64,000 nt of DNA, from the NCBI GenBank assembly GCA_903813345.2, contig CAIIXF020000001.1, positions 9,893,598 to 9,957,597 of the forward strand. Direction: 5' to 3'. Source of the stretch: Owenia fusiformis (Eukaryota; Annelida; Polychaeta; Sabellida; Oweniidae). The position numbers and the translations under genes were made by a program. Positions 47,601-53,719 of the stretch are shown piece after piece. Every line of letters begins with the position of its first letter. Position 1 is the first letter of the stretch. The notes below the pieces were generated by a model. It did no database searches. It was given only the letters and a program-made list of their open reading frames with translations, and was not told the DNA's origin.

Positions 47601-47951
47601 AAAGTAAGCCGCGGATCGACTTAATTCGATTTCAAAGGTCACGATCATTGAGCTGTCCAAATGCTCCGTGGGAAAGCTATTATATCAAAATCCAACTAGC
47701 TTTCGCAGGTAGTAATTGAAGACCAGTTGATCATTCAAGTTCTACTCTATTGTTGACAACTAAACTGTACTTCCTCATTTTTTCAGATCACTTATAAACT
47801 ATATATCTCAACAGAATTCATATGCAATTCCTTTATCAAGTTATTCAGCAAAATTGCCTCTGAGTATAAACCCTAAAATGTCATGAGTTCTGCTTACCTG
47901 TATTACTTTTTCTAGCCTTTGATCTTTAGGGTAATCATCCATATAAGACAT
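14296..47951 (-). CDS. CROCC: Rootletin (ciliary rootlet coiled-coil protein), complete coding span, 28 placed exons
   Basis: Rootletin is the structural filament of the ciliary rootlet and links centrioles at the basal body. The translated exons follow the human protein along its full length, from the N-terminal block (KNLSTEDL, then NELNRVEDLLASSRAERDE) through the long heptad-rich rod to the conserved ERTLEARERAHRQRVKGLEE near the C-terminus. Every placed intron has GT-AG borders and compatible phases. The coding sum is 2,142 residues with one LQYK exon and exon 5b, 2,067 if exon 2 joins exon 5a directly, and up to 2,186 with exons 3, 4a, 4b and 5a; human rootletin is about 2,017. Ser-Pro/Arg-rich patches interrupt the rod at about residues 491-519, 1458-1520 and 2091-2142. 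The start is fixed by an in-frame TAA directly before the ATG at 47951. Confidence 0.96.
14863..15004 (-). CDS. CROCC: CROCC exon 25
   Basis: 142 bp, phase 2 in, 0 out: LIDLTTRHRTETEMETERLR and AERTLEARERAHRQRVKGLE. Nearly identical to the human ERTLEARERAHRQRVRGLEE block. Confidence 0.96.
15238..15407 (-). CDS. CROCC: CROCC exon 24
   Basis: 170 bp, phase 0 in, 2 out: VEREKLRTEEIASRSVMEKS, SLDTNLSRLEEDNMELQRRL, QSLEAQLAETEQQHAQ plus AG. Donor GTATGT. Confidence 0.94.
15651..15851 (-). CDS. CROCC: CROCC exon 23
   Basis: 67 codons, phase 0/0: VIVQRQETEQELQQKLNKMQ, AALQRALSAAENEKRELEHG, IVRFEKDKSALKKTLDK. Matches human RLEKDRVALRRTLDKVE. Confidence 0.95.
16197..16326 (-). CDS. CROCC: CROCC exon 22
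   Basis: 130 bp, phase 2 in, 0 out: QASNEAKKQNHNLMERVQAM and QNELGDSEVRRNELEGQVRQ, ending SHS before GTAAGT. Confidence 0.94.
16580..16719 (-). CDS. CROCC: CROCC exon 21
   Basis: 140 bp, phase 0 in, 2 out: VQALNISLTDQSSTIHELQE, RQQQLQRALTSSEHDRRVLT, ERLDAA plus AG. Matches human LQKALTACEHDRQVLQERLDAAR. Confidence 0.94.
16964..17284 (-). CDS. CROCC: CROCC exon 20
   Basis: 107 codons, phase 0/0: EKMSKQKQNEARLEEDKKQL, LELTRRSLEGDMQRMKLVLT, QSLQLTIDRLSLALAKTEEE. Matches human ISKMKANETKLEGDKRRLKE and following. Confidence 0.96.
17533..18044 (-). CDS. CROCC: CROCC exon 19
   Basis: 512 bp, phase 1 in, 0 out. It starts FENTFSTTTDGRGSPIPRTG and continues the Ser-Pro patch (SPDRARSPMRSMSPSRTMNN). 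It then resumes the rod with DIDPESVRLALRDFVQQLAG, matching human LDPEAVRGALREFLQEL. Confidence 0.96.
18236..18674 (-). CDS. CROCC: CROCC exon 18, rod plus second SP/R patch
   Basis: 439 bp, phase 0 in, 1 out. The rod part ends GLEAQLARIEGAKRDVEFKL and SSLRRTIGFRQDMPRAA. It is followed by SPLRTRSPSPRRSRSRPSSP at about residues 1460-1479. Donor GTCAGT. Confidence 0.95.
18881..19125 (-). CDS. CROCC: CROCC exon 17
   Basis: 245 bp, phase 1 in, 0 out: LEEQKTGVQKEASDLRGSLR, RLDARRELQELRRQVKMLDG, ending SFGLKQR. One of the most conserved rod blocks (human RLEARRELQELRRQMKMLDS). Confidence 0.96.
19596..19957 (-). CDS. CROCC: CROCC exon 16
   Basis: 362 bp, phase 2 in, 1 out. Contains VQLKMVEETRDSIRRDLIEA, NRKIRESDEHKEL and ELRSKVKKTESEKVELNRVI, matching human RDGLRRELLEAQRKLRESQEG and ELRSAVKKAESERISLK. 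Confidence 0.96.
20216..20592 (-). CDS. CROCC: CROCC exon 15
   Basis: 377 bp, phase 0 in, 2 out. Contains QRERDDSLLLMENEKQQALS and TRTEQDRSTINNVQAELKKF, matching human LQQERDEGLLLAESEKQQAL and SRQEQDRSTVNALTSELRD. Confidence 0.96.
20763..20932 (-). CDS. CROCC: CROCC exon 14
   Basis: 170 bp, phase 1 in, 0 out: DIVRLHKEMEVEVEKLERQK and onward to HEEDIERLSREK, matching human AAHEEDLQRLQREKE. Confidence 0.95.
21084..21405 (-). CDS. CROCC: CROCC exon 13
   Basis: 322 bp, phase 0 in, 1 out. It starts VTRQKTSLAEELVQARKEVE and contains LETALYESQQLTAQLETRKE and QLEGENQELILKKETLQ, matching human LEGSLFEVQRQLAQLEARREQ. Confidence 0.95.
21574..21804 (-). CDS. CROCC: CROCC exon 12
   Basis: 77 codons, phase 0/0, from MEADRASISNEKQTLELEKS to RERAEIQEQLST before GTAAGT. 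Uninterrupted coiled coil. Confidence 0.95.
22045..22208 (-). CDS. CROCC: CROCC exon 11
   Basis: 164 bp, phase 1 in, 0 out: EALSRNELQKAELELEINKL, then KTEEASLRDALLKMQALNEG, ending LNKIIMA before GTAAGT. Matches human AEEASLQDSLSKLSALNES. Confidence 0.95.
22430..22557 (-). CDS. CROCC: CROCC exon 10
   Basis: 128 bp, completing a TG plus C codon (Cys), then HKVIEQLEGKNSTLKEELVS and ALNRALLEKEVLDHEKGEL. Donor GTAAGT. Matches human QLEQLEGKRSVLAKELVE. Confidence 0.94.
22769..23578 (-). CDS. CROCC: CROCC exon 9, rod plus first SP/R-rich patch
   Basis: 810 bp, the largest exon. It carries RVNELTMNNEKLKIQIAEKD, then the ALRDIAQAV block also present in human, then a Ser-Pro-Arg patch (STSPLRSTSPRPRSRTRSMS, SPRRARSP), then KRQLQVQEFKAK and rod sequence up to INENQR. 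The patch interrupts the coiled coil at the same place as the human SPPRRSSPGRGRSPRRG region. Confidence 0.96.
23812..23933 (-). CDS. CROCC: CROCC exon 8
   Basis: 122 bp, phase 0 in, 2 out. It encodes VSQDRERGERNSIDSQLREK and then VREVIELQAKFDVQSAELNS plus AG. Acceptor TTCTAG, donor GTTAGT. Coiled-coil sequence. Confidence 0.92.
24087..24299 (-). CDS. CROCC: CROCC exon 7
   Basis: 71 codons, phase 0/0: SFNEYFSAEHGRLLSLWRAV and onward, matching the human SFNAYFSNEHSRLLLLWRQV block, a short non-coiled region between rod segments. Confidence 0.95.
25061..25226 (-). CDS. CROCC: CROCC exon 6
   Basis: 166 bp completing the split Arg codon (AG plus G), phase 2 in, 0 out. It reads SASLAHVNSMLREQLDQATA and ends AEWRDEEQ before GTGAGA, closely matching human SASLAQVNAMLREQLDQ. 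If exon 4 were joined here directly, a TAA would appear at the eighth codon. Confidence 0.95.
26301..26380 (-). CDS. CROCC: CROCC alternative exon 5b (CROCC-like)
   Basis: 80 bp, phase 0 in and phase 2 out, acceptor CTTACAG, donor GTAGAG. It encodes QDQNGSQTSLNMDLENALIK then LEEEQQ plus AG. Its last 13-15 residues are homologous to the end of exon 5a, and it corresponds to the DLESALIRLEEEQQR end of the vertebrate CROCC block. It is too short to be noticed as a long open frame, but phase, splice sites and homology agree. Confidence 0.87.
27398..27525 (-). CDS. CROCC: CROCC alternative exon 5a (CROCC2-like)
   Basis: 128 bp, phase 0 in and phase 2 out. It starts LNTTTESLSARLETTEARLR and ends with DLETALIRLEEEQQ plus AG. 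The donor, GTCTGT, is weak, which fits regulated use. The LSARLETTEARL stretch matches what I recall from vertebrate CROCC2, directly after its SER-ending block. Using this exon together with 5b causes a stop 11 codons after the junction. Confidence 0.88.
28854..28937 (-). CDS. CROCC: CROCC exon 4b (LQYK repeat, copy 2)
   Basis: 28 codons, phase 0/0, beginning VLQYKRKCGELEESMRIVQA and ending MRRS before GTAAGC. Its first ten residues match exon 4a at nine positions and then diverge. It is a tandem exon duplication 80 bp from its partner. Confidence 0.87.
29018..29101 (-). CDS. CROCC: CROCC exon 4a (LQYK repeat, copy 1)
   Basis: 28 codons, phase 0/0, acceptor GCCAG, donor GATCG before GTAAGA. 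It begins VLQYKKKCGEQETEIDTLKS. It is paired with exon 4b of identical length and clear homology. Either or both can be used without a frame change. Confidence 0.88.
31159..31213. repeat. Perfect 19-bp stem hairpin in CROCC intron
   Basis: Arms TGATCCAGAAGTTCTGATA (31159-31177) and its exact complement (31195-31213) enclose a 17-base loop. It is probably the relic of a small palindromic transposon. A hairpin RNA is possible but the stem is short for a microRNA precursor. Confidence 0.7.
31780..31968 (-). CDS. CROCC: CROCC exon 3, CROCC-type N-terminal rod
   Basis: 63 codons, phase 0/0. It starts LETALKLESGDRS and ends SYKRKLQAYQDGQQRQAQLV then QKLQAK. This block is highly conserved in vertebrate CROCC, and from memory it is missing from CROCC2. 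Skipping it keeps the frame, so it may be a cassette exon. Confidence 0.93.
33353..33505 (-). CDS. Candidate alternative first exon of CROCC or nested gene exon
   Basis: ATG at 33505 opens a protein-like frame (MASKETKVVKAIDDVETLNH, NQQEASRKLVDASEDKKYWI, ESWFDELCSGD) with a charged, Lys/Glu/Asp/Ser-rich composition unlike the chance frames nearby. A donor GTTAGT at 33352-33347 gives 51 codons and phase 0, compatible with splicing to exon 3 at 31968. The same donor hexamer is used by exon 8. There is no homology I can name, so a separate nested gene or chance remains possible. If it is real, the isoform would lack exons 1-2. Confidence 0.35.
36122..36148 (-). CDS. Candidate alternative first exon (MSSFPDLDQ)
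   Basis: Nine codons from ATG at 36148 end in CAG before GTAGGA (phase 0), which could join exon 3 or exon 5a. G lies at -3. The local sequence is GC-richer than the intron around it and includes a TGATGTCATCA string. The case rests on a short frame and a fair donor only, so chance is a real alternative. Confidence 0.22.
36925..36990 (+). repeat. tRNA-like relic, probably a SINE head
   Basis: GCTGAGCTAGGCGCTGTCGC resembles an A-box region. About 35 bases further on, GTGAGTTCAAGACTCA resembles a B box, and an oligo-T run begins soon after at 36994. Several tRNA-invariant positions are missing and I could not fold a full cloverleaf, so it is a tRNA-derived repeat fragment at best. Confidence 0.35.
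39722..40009 (-). CDS. CROCC: CROCC exon 2, conserved N-terminal domain
   Basis: 96 codons, phase 0 at both ends. The acceptor is TTTTTTAG before AAACTAGAG; the donor is AGTGAAAGG before GTGAGT. It contains the family hallmarks ARIREIITKNLSTEDL and ELNRVEDLLASSRAERDEI, ending KYNALSER. Its GTG codon near 39994 is an internal valine, not a start. Confidence 0.94.
41854..41996. repeat. Near-perfect foldback hairpin H1
   Basis: The left arm GTTATGCAGTTGGAGGTTTT (from 41854) is matched by its complement ending at 41996. The arms run through TATCCCGAGGGATAT/ATATCCCTCGGGATA with few mismatches over about 65 bp each. It belongs to the same family as H3 at 43568. Confidence 0.92.
42342..42370. repeat. 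Perfect 29-bp palindrome
   Basis: AGCGGGCAGATATA, a single C, then the exact complement TATATCTGCCCGCT. It lies 24 bp outside element H2 and may be a separate foldback relic or a loop tip. Confidence 0.9.
42394..43559. mobile_element. Foldback element H2 with ~90-bp TIRs and nested internal hairpins
   Basis: The ends are CCCATGGTTGCAAGGAGGAT (42394) and the complement of ATATCCTTGTAACCATGGG (ending 43559), followed by about 90 bp of matching arms. Two further internal inverted repeats (about 42535-42680 and 42975-43125) surround the loop strings AGTGAGCGTAGCGAGAGAG and AGTGAGCGCAGCGAATGAG. CATCGAATATCAC motifs repeat at 42490, 42515, 43368, 43391 and 43413. There is no transposase, so it is non-autonomous. 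Confidence 0.85.
43568..43709. repeat. Foldback hairpin H3, diverged relative of H1
   Basis: GGGTTATGTACTGGGGGGTT to its complement around AACCGACCGTACATAACTG, with an imperfect stem. It shares the GTTATG-GGTTTTGGATA-GAGGGA-ATAT plan with H1. H1 and H3 lie on either side of H2. Confidence 0.8.
43811..43870 (+). repeat. Short tandem repeat, CGAAGCGGGAAGATAYGC
   Basis: About three near-copies of an 18-bp unit followed by shortened GGGAGATATG units. No function is seen. Confidence 0.75.
44728..44962. repeat. Dispersed repeat with CAGTCAGGGGGGTGC / CCCTGACTGAAAGCTGGCTA ends
   Basis: G-rich left part and complementary C-rich right part (TCCCTGACTGAAAGCTGGCT) around an AT-rich centre. The CATAGCCAGC-type phrase also occurs at 48858 and 63311, so this is a widespread element of this genome. 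Confidence 0.6.
47137..47148 (-). CDS. Candidate mini first exon (MALE)
   Basis: AACATGGCTCTCGAA followed by GTGAGTAAG: a strong start context, four codons and a near-consensus donor in phase 0, which could splice to exon 2 (MALE-KLESSVL). It lies 750 bp inside intron 1. It is too short to prove from sequence. Confidence 0.2.
47189..47656. mobile_element. Large inverted-repeat (MITE-like) element next to CROCC exon 1
   Basis: Arms of about 150 bp (outer strings ACAGCTGATCAATAGTGACC and its diverged complement; inner CCAATATGGCGGTTT against AAACCGCCATATTGG) around a short centre near 47385-47460. The end is about 240 bp from the exon 1 donor. It contains no coding sequence. The chance frame in its right half is a by-product. 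Confidence 0.88.
47898..47951 (-). CDS. CROCC: CROCC exon 1 (start codon)
   Basis: Encodes MSYMDDYPKDQRLEKVIQ and ends with CAG before GTAAGC (phase 0). A TAA lies immediately upstream in frame. Joined to exon 2 it reads ...EKVIQ-KLESSVL, matching the VIQ-LESSVL block at the human N-terminus. Intron 1 is about 7.9 kb. Confidence 0.88.
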
Positions 47952-48480
47952 TTAGAACTGAGAATTTCTTTCTCAATTTCTAACTAAGATTTCTCCAGGC
48001 CTAAAACTGCATAACCATCTGATCTTTGCCAAGAGGTGTATGAAACATTCGAGTTGCTCTGTACAAAAGTTCAAGGTGTGATATGCCCTGCTACTTGCAC
48101 AAACTTGGCAGTACTTAGGAGCAGTTTTCACACTTCAACTGAGCAAAATCCAAGATGGCAGTGATACACCTTCTGTTTCCGGACAGGTGCGAAAACTCAG
48201 TTACAAAAATATTAATTGTAAATATTACAACATAGGAATAAGTTCGTGTCAGTTGAGTGCAATCAACAATAAGCATTTAATTCAACCAATAGTTTCAAAT
48301 ACGTTGTTCTACTCATGAACCAGGATGAATGGCAAATAATAGAGTCGTAAATGATATTTCAGGTAAACCCTTTCAGGTCACTGTGTGCATATTAAGTAGG
48401 CCAGGAGGCGGACCCACGCGACCACCAGCAGAGATAAGCGTCTAAGTTGCCTAGTTACCTTCCAATAGTAAATATCATAG
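47952..48480 (-). promoter_or_regulatory. CROCC: Putative CROCC promoter and 5' untranslated region
   Basis: The region directly upstream of exon 1 is less AT-rich than its surroundings. It contains CCAAGATGGC (48150-48159, a YY1-type motif) and TTTCCGG (an ETS-type core). GTTGCCTAGTTAC (48446-48458) fits the RFX X-box pattern with one mismatch, which would suit a ciliary gene. No TATA box is evident. All three motifs are weak alone. Confidence 0.35.
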
Positions 48481-48852
48481 TAAAAATAAATTGAAAGTGC
48501 TAGAGTCCAAGAGTCCAGTGTTTAATTCACAAATCAAGAGACATCTTTTGGTATTTTCTGGAAGTAAATCAGTTTCACAGACATCCCTTTACTTGTGCAG
48601 ATCATTCCCAAATATTCTAACCAATTTTCTGAGATAATTGCCATAAGCCCATAAGTATAAAGTGGTTGTTGCAATATTGGCAGTCAAGCAGCTGTGAGTT
48701 GCAAAACTGTCAAGTTACACATTTCAAAATTAACATTTGCATTGACAGAGAGTGTTTGTATTTATTCAATGATCATATTGCATGAGTGATTGATTAATTG
48801 CATTTGTAAGGGACTTTTCAATAGAGAGGGATCCTGGTTTTGATTTAACAGA

Positions 48853-49345
48853 TCAGGCCCATAGCCAGCTTTTGCCAAAGGGGTTCACTTTCAAAAAAAT
48901 CCAGGAGGCTCCACATGAGACAAAGTGCTCAGAATGGTGAAAAACTGCATGTTTTAAAATAACTTTTGGCAAGGGGGGGGGGCTCAAACCCCTGAGGGGT
49001 TGGGGGGGGCACAGGTCAACTTTTTGTACAGAGTGTTGCCGCTGAGATTCAAAGTATTTATCCACACCAATATTTAGTGTTTTTATTAAAAAAACAGACC
49101 CATATCAAGGTAATTTTTAAAAACAGTCCCATTTCTACAGTTCTAACAATATCCAGTTTTAGGAATTTCAAATAGGGACCAATTTTTGGTTTTTTTTCTT
49201 CAAAATGGGATCCACATTTAGGGATTTTTCAGTGAAAAGGTGACCCACTTAAGCATCACATCCCCATATAGCCAATATATGGGAATACCTCCCCCCCCCC
49301 TGCGGGCTCAAACCCCTCACACCCAGGCCACTGGCAGGCCTGCAT
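48853..49345. repeat. Dispersed repeat with poly-G/poly-C tracts
   Basis: Starts CCATAGCCAGCTTTTGCCAA and contains G runs at 48970 and 49006 and a C run near 49292, with repeated CTCAAACCCCT phrases. A shorter relative lies at 63297-63420. Confidence 0.65.
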
Positions 49346-49829
49346 AAAAATTGGTCAAATTTCTGGTGGATGTGAGTGGGGGATGAGCAGGCAATCCCAG
49401 ATTCAATTTAGACAATTAAAGAATAAAAAATTTACCTCTTTCAAAAATAATTCAAATTTTTGTTTGACTTTCCAACATAAATGGATTTTTAAGAAAGCTG
49501 TTGTTGCCTCCTTGTCTTGTTCACTTGTGCCTGTTATACAATTGTATTTATGTTTTAATCATATTTGGTTCAATGAAATAATTTTGAGGTATTAAATGCT
49601 TCTCAGAAAGCACAGCAGAATTATTTTAAGATGTACCTTGGTACAACCAAGCCTATAATATTAATAATTTGAGTAAATGAACATCCCATGGATGACAGTT
49701 GCAATTGTTAGAAGAAAGTGTTGAATCATTATTTCAAGTTATTTGGTATGTTGAGTTTGTGTAAAGCGTGTCCTTCCTATTAATTTGAATTTAATTGTAA
49801 AAGCAATATTTGGTACATTCTATGTAGAT

Positions 49830-49970
49830 CTTGATTGCCCTATTTGTACCTCGAAAATCCATCGCTTGCCTTGCAAATCTTACCCTGACAAATGCCTTGA
49901 GTGCAATTTCGATATTCTGCCATACAAGAAATCATTGCATGGGTACTCTGGTAAACTACAGACAATTTAA
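49830..49970 (+). CDS. Candidate terminal exon with paired cysteines
   Basis: After a fair acceptor (CATTCTATGTAG, ending 49829) the frame reads LDCPICTSKIHRLPCKSYPD, KCLECNFDILPYKKSL and stops at TAA about 45 codons in. The C-X2-C-X8-C-X6-C-X2-C arrangement is zinc-finger-like. No upstream exon or family was identified. It may be a pseudogene or transposon remnant, or chance. Confidence 0.25.
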   Translation, partial: LDCPICTSKIHRLPCKSYPDKCLECNFDILPYKKSLHGYSGKLQTI

Positions 49971-51904
49971 AATATGATAAACTTCAACTTACTCCGAGGG
50001 TATAACATGAAAGATCAACCTTTCTTCTACAATTTTCAATCTTCAAACAATAACATCCCTTAGACAGGTATCACACTAGTTGTCCATATGTTCGCACAGT
50101 TGTGTTTCAATTGTCATTTCATGGTACCATTTCACTGTTTAAAATGGATACATGCATTACACTAAAATAATTTTTCTATCAGTTACTTTAAGTGTTAAAT
50201 ATCAACAAAATATACATATGATTCTCTTACTTTTCTGTCTTTAATTGGAGGGGGTCAAACTTTGTCAGACGAATTTAACTTCTTGCGCAATTGCATTTAT
50301 GACAATAGTAGAAGGAAACAATTTCTATAAATTGAAGAAATATTTGGAAGGAATGATGCCTGGGGGAATGATGTTAGCTGGTGTTCGTAACACAAGATTA
50401 AAAGAGCAGGTACATATTTTATCTATATAGGAAATCGTGCGATAATTAGGACCATGCAATAATTAGGACCTTATATGGAGTCATGTCGTAATTACAAAAT
50501 TTAAAATCAAAAAGCCGCCATTTTATCACTGTAAAATTTGAATAGCAAGGTTTTAGTCTCATTTCCAAACAAAAAAATTCAAAACTAACACGAAGTGATC
50601 AGGATATTAGTTCAAATATTTTGGAATTGCTGTTAATATGTTAAAATGTCAGACAGTCACATACAACATTTTATTTTCATTGCCCCCCCTCCCCCCTTCT
50701 TCGTCGGTCGCTCAGTTTGCTAGAATCAGCCATTCCCCTTGCATGCGTAATATATGTAGGCACGAACGCAGTGAACACAATGCTTGGAGATTAAAAATAT
50801 CGAGTTGGAATCCTGGATACCAATCCTCCATGAGACTCTACAAATTATTTTCTTTGAAAAAAAATTTCAATTTGGGCGATAATAGAGTATACCGTCTATT
50901 TTCAATTGAATAAGAGCTATTCTAACATAGATTTGGCATTAAAACTAATATAATATCTATCGAAAAAATATTAATGCTGGAAATGACATTTACCTTCTTC
51001 TAATATAGCAAAAAACTTAATAACTTACCAATATTTTGACTTTCGATTCAAATTTCCGCGGTGTTATAAGAGAAAGAATTTGATTGGTCCAAACGCTACT
51101 AATTGAACTTTGACCAATCAAACTTCCTCTTTCAAACAGACTCAGTAAAATTTAGAAAAATGTCCATGGAAAGACATCAGGTAGCTCTTCGAGTCAGTCA
51201 GGTAATTAATACCACCCGTTTGTTTCATATGTTACGAATATTGTTCAGAGAGTATTATTGTGTTATCTACCCTATCCTAAGCTGTAAATATGTATCTAAA
51301 TCCTATTAGTAAACCTCCATCAATACAAAATCCCGGGGACTCAAGAAAAAGTCACATGCTATCTATTGCAAGACTTACGCCTGCCACAACCGTCACCATG
51401 TTAATCAGTGTTTTTTAAGTAGCGCAAGGATCCTGCCATGACCGTGGTAGTGTTATCGTGTAAGCCTGGTATAACCGTGACAGGCTGGTATAACCGTGAC
51501 AATGCTGTATTCTATTGCAAGGCCTGTCATGACCCTGGAAGTGTTATCGTGGAAGCCTGGCGCGACCGTAGCCTTTATTGTGGTTTATAAGCGAATGTGA
51601 ATATTAATATGTATATTAATTCTATGTAATAGAATGCTTTATGTGTCATTGATGGGGTCGTTCTGATCCAATAAGAAACGTAGAGAAGCTGAGCTCACCT
51701 GAAAGTAGAAACATATGCTTTGCGGGTCTGAAGACTTTGTTAATAAGCGATTTTCTTAGATTCGTTGCAGTGTTTGGTTCCATTACGGAAGTGACGTAGT
51801 GACACCAGATGGCGCTTGATGTTGGACTTCCTTTCTGACAGCCCGCCAAATCTAAGAGTGGTTATCCATATTTTATCAGCAGAGTTTAGGTTTTTATGTT
51901 GTTT

Positions 51905-52011
51905 TATTAGATACAAACAACAAGAAGGTAAGCGATTAGTTAAGTTAAGGGTCAGTTGGACCTGATGTTAATTGTTTTGGGTTGTTTTAGTTTGGAATTA
52001 GATGAAAAATT
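51905..52011 (+). repeat. 107-bp direct repeat, copy 1
   Basis: From TATTAGATACAAACAACAAG to GGAATTAGATGAAAAATT, identical to 53953-54059. Perfect identity over 107 bp means a recent origin by element replication or by gene conversion. Confidence 0.95.
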
Positions 52012-52490
52012 CATGGAGAAATATTCATGGAAAAAATCCAGTGGCATCATCAGGCATTTTGGCCTAGACCTGCAGGAATTAGAAATTTACACGTGGGTAG
52101 TGTTTAGGCTTTCCCTTCTTCAGCATCATACAGGCGACCAGTAGGGGTGATGCCATTTTAAAAAGGAGGCTAGGTAGGAAAATTCATGAAGATTCAAAGT
52201 GACATTCATGGAAAAAACAATAAAAAATTCAGTGACATCAACATACTGACAACTGAAAAAACATAAAGGGGCCAGTGTGGTTGGTGTCATTGTTAATAGG
52301 AAGCTAGGAAGTAAGTCATGGAGATTCAATGTGATATTCATGTAACTTTAAGATATTCAATGACGTTCCCATGCCGGCTCTAGGTAGTAGGTAGGGCACA
52401 GTTTAAGGGGGCCAGTATGGAAACGGTTATTGATAATAGGAAGTTAGTTAGGGAAGTTGGCAGTAGCCACTTCAATATGATGGTGTTAAG
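52005..52490 (+). repeat. Degenerate tandem repeat, ~110-130 bp units
   Basis: TTCATGGA/GATTCAA(T/A)GTGA and AGGAAGCTAGG-type phrases recur about four times between copy 1 of the direct repeat and the ORF. Non-coding. Confidence 0.5.
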
Positions 52491-52872
52491 GCGCCAAAAA
52501 AGGGTCAACAAGGCCTGGGCATAGTGGCCCCAGAAGTAAGTAGAAGCAGAAAACCTAAAAATAAAAAATAAATAAAATAAAAATAAAGTAAAAATGCTTA
52601 AATACATGAAAGTACATAAATAAAATTGAAATAAACAAATAGGTATCAAATTAAAATAAAAATATATTATGAGAATAAATAAATAAAGGATTTTGTACAG
52701 AGGTAGATGGAGATTATTGCAAACAACATTAGTAGGTAAGAATTTTTGGATTAATCTGCAGTCAATGAACGAAAAAGCACTTGGCAACTGGGAAAGTTTA
52801 TTGATAAGGTTAGTAAGACCCATTTAGTCCTGGTGAGAATATACTGATCAAGGATATTCTCCTTTCAGTTGT

Positions 52873-53499
52873 ATGGCTGTGCGTGTGTGGATTGTGGGTA
52901 CCTCCCACATCACAAGATTGAGGAGCTACGTGGATGACAACCCTTGGGACTTTAAAAATTCCCCGGGATTTGATGAAGTTTACACTGAGCGCAGCGGAGG
53001 GACCATAGAACATTTAAAATCAAAGGTTAAAGCCAGGGAACCAGTAGTAGGTCAAGGATTTGTAAGTTGTTTCATCCAGGGTGGCGGAAATGACATTAGC
53101 AATAAAACGGCTGATATGCAGGGCAACCTGGAAGATATCAGCCAGGAGATAGCGGAGAGGCTATGGTCCCTTGCTACAGAATGCGCCAAACATATGGGAC
53201 CAAATGGTAAGGTGCTAGTAGGAAAACTCATTCACCGCACACCCTCTATGAAATACCCGAAAGGGATCCAAACAGAACAACATGCCAGAAGACATAACCT
53301 AGTTACTGATAGGGTAAACGTTTTATTGAATTCAAAATCAACTGACAACATAATATATTATCGAACAAGAGGAGTGGAGCAGTCCATTGCCGAGAAACTC
53401 GCGGACGGGGTGCATTTCAAACACTCTTTCATGAGAGTTTACAGAGACAGTGTCATGGATGGCCTGTTTCTAGGCATAGGACGGGCCATGCATAGTTAG
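52873..53499 (+). CDS. SGNH-hydrolase-like protein inside a mobile element
   Basis: 208 codons, complete from ATG at 52873 to TAG at 53497. The start VRVWIVGTSHITRL fits SGNH block I, with Thr for the usual Asp before the nucleophile Ser. SGGTIEHL supplies the block II glycine, QGGGNDI is block III (Gly and Asn) and ADGVHF is block V (Asp and His). All four name-giving residues appear intact, so catalysis is plausible. Hydrolase-like domains of this kind are carried by several eukaryotic retroelements (tyrosine-recombinase types and some LINE ORF1s), where their role is unclear. The flanking direct repeat and TIRs mark it as element cargo rather than a host gene. The substrate is unknown. Confidence 0.72.
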   Translation: MAVRVWIVGTSHITRLRSYVDDNPWDFKNSPGFDEVYTERSGGTIEHLKSKVKAREPVVGQGFVSCFIQGGGNDISNKTADMQGNLEDISQEIAERLWSLATECAKHMGPNGKVLVGKLIHRTPSMKYPKGIQTEQHARRHNLVTDRVNVLLNSKSTDNIIYYRTRGVEQSIAEKLADGVHFKHSFMRVYRDSVMDGLFLGIGRAMHS

Positions 53500-53719
53500 A
53501 CAAGTAAGTAATAAATATTAATAACATCATTTTATTTCACCTATAACAATATGGTGTATCAAGCAAAGCAAGGAAGGGAAGTAGACGTGCCTAAGTCACG
53601 GGTAAATACCCATAAGACGGCTGGTTTTGAGGTAGATTGGTAGCGAAGTAAGAAGGTATGCTTATGTAATCAGTTATTACTGGGTATTTAGTTACCAATT
53701 CTTTGTATTACAGCATTAA

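Larger units (their letters stand above)
40010..47897. other. CROCC intron 1, ~7.9 kb, rich in foldback elements
   Basis: Between exon 1 and exon 2. It holds the hairpin cluster at 41854-43709, the G/C-rich repeat at 44728-44962 and the inverted-repeat element at 47189-47656. The other parts (40010-41850, 44963-46950) are AT-rich without recognisable features. Confidence 0.7.
48481..51352. other. Intergenic DNA, mostly repeat-derived
   Basis: Contains the dispersed repeat at 48853-49345, a weak Cys-rich candidate exon at 49830-49970 and C-rich runs near 50680. The rest is AT-rich without recognised genes. Confidence 0.45.

Noticed and set aside
50686-50850. Minus-strand MEDWYPGFQLDIF... frame near 50.8 kb as a gene
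   Set aside because: Only about 39 codons to a stop, no donor site, and overlaps a GAACGCAGTGAACAC string like the repeat loops seen elsewhere.
52380-52823. 147-codon minus-strand hydrophobic frame
   Set aside because: Produced by the AAATAAAATA low-complexity tract read in reverse (Phe/Leu/Ile/Tyr runs); not a membrane protein gene.
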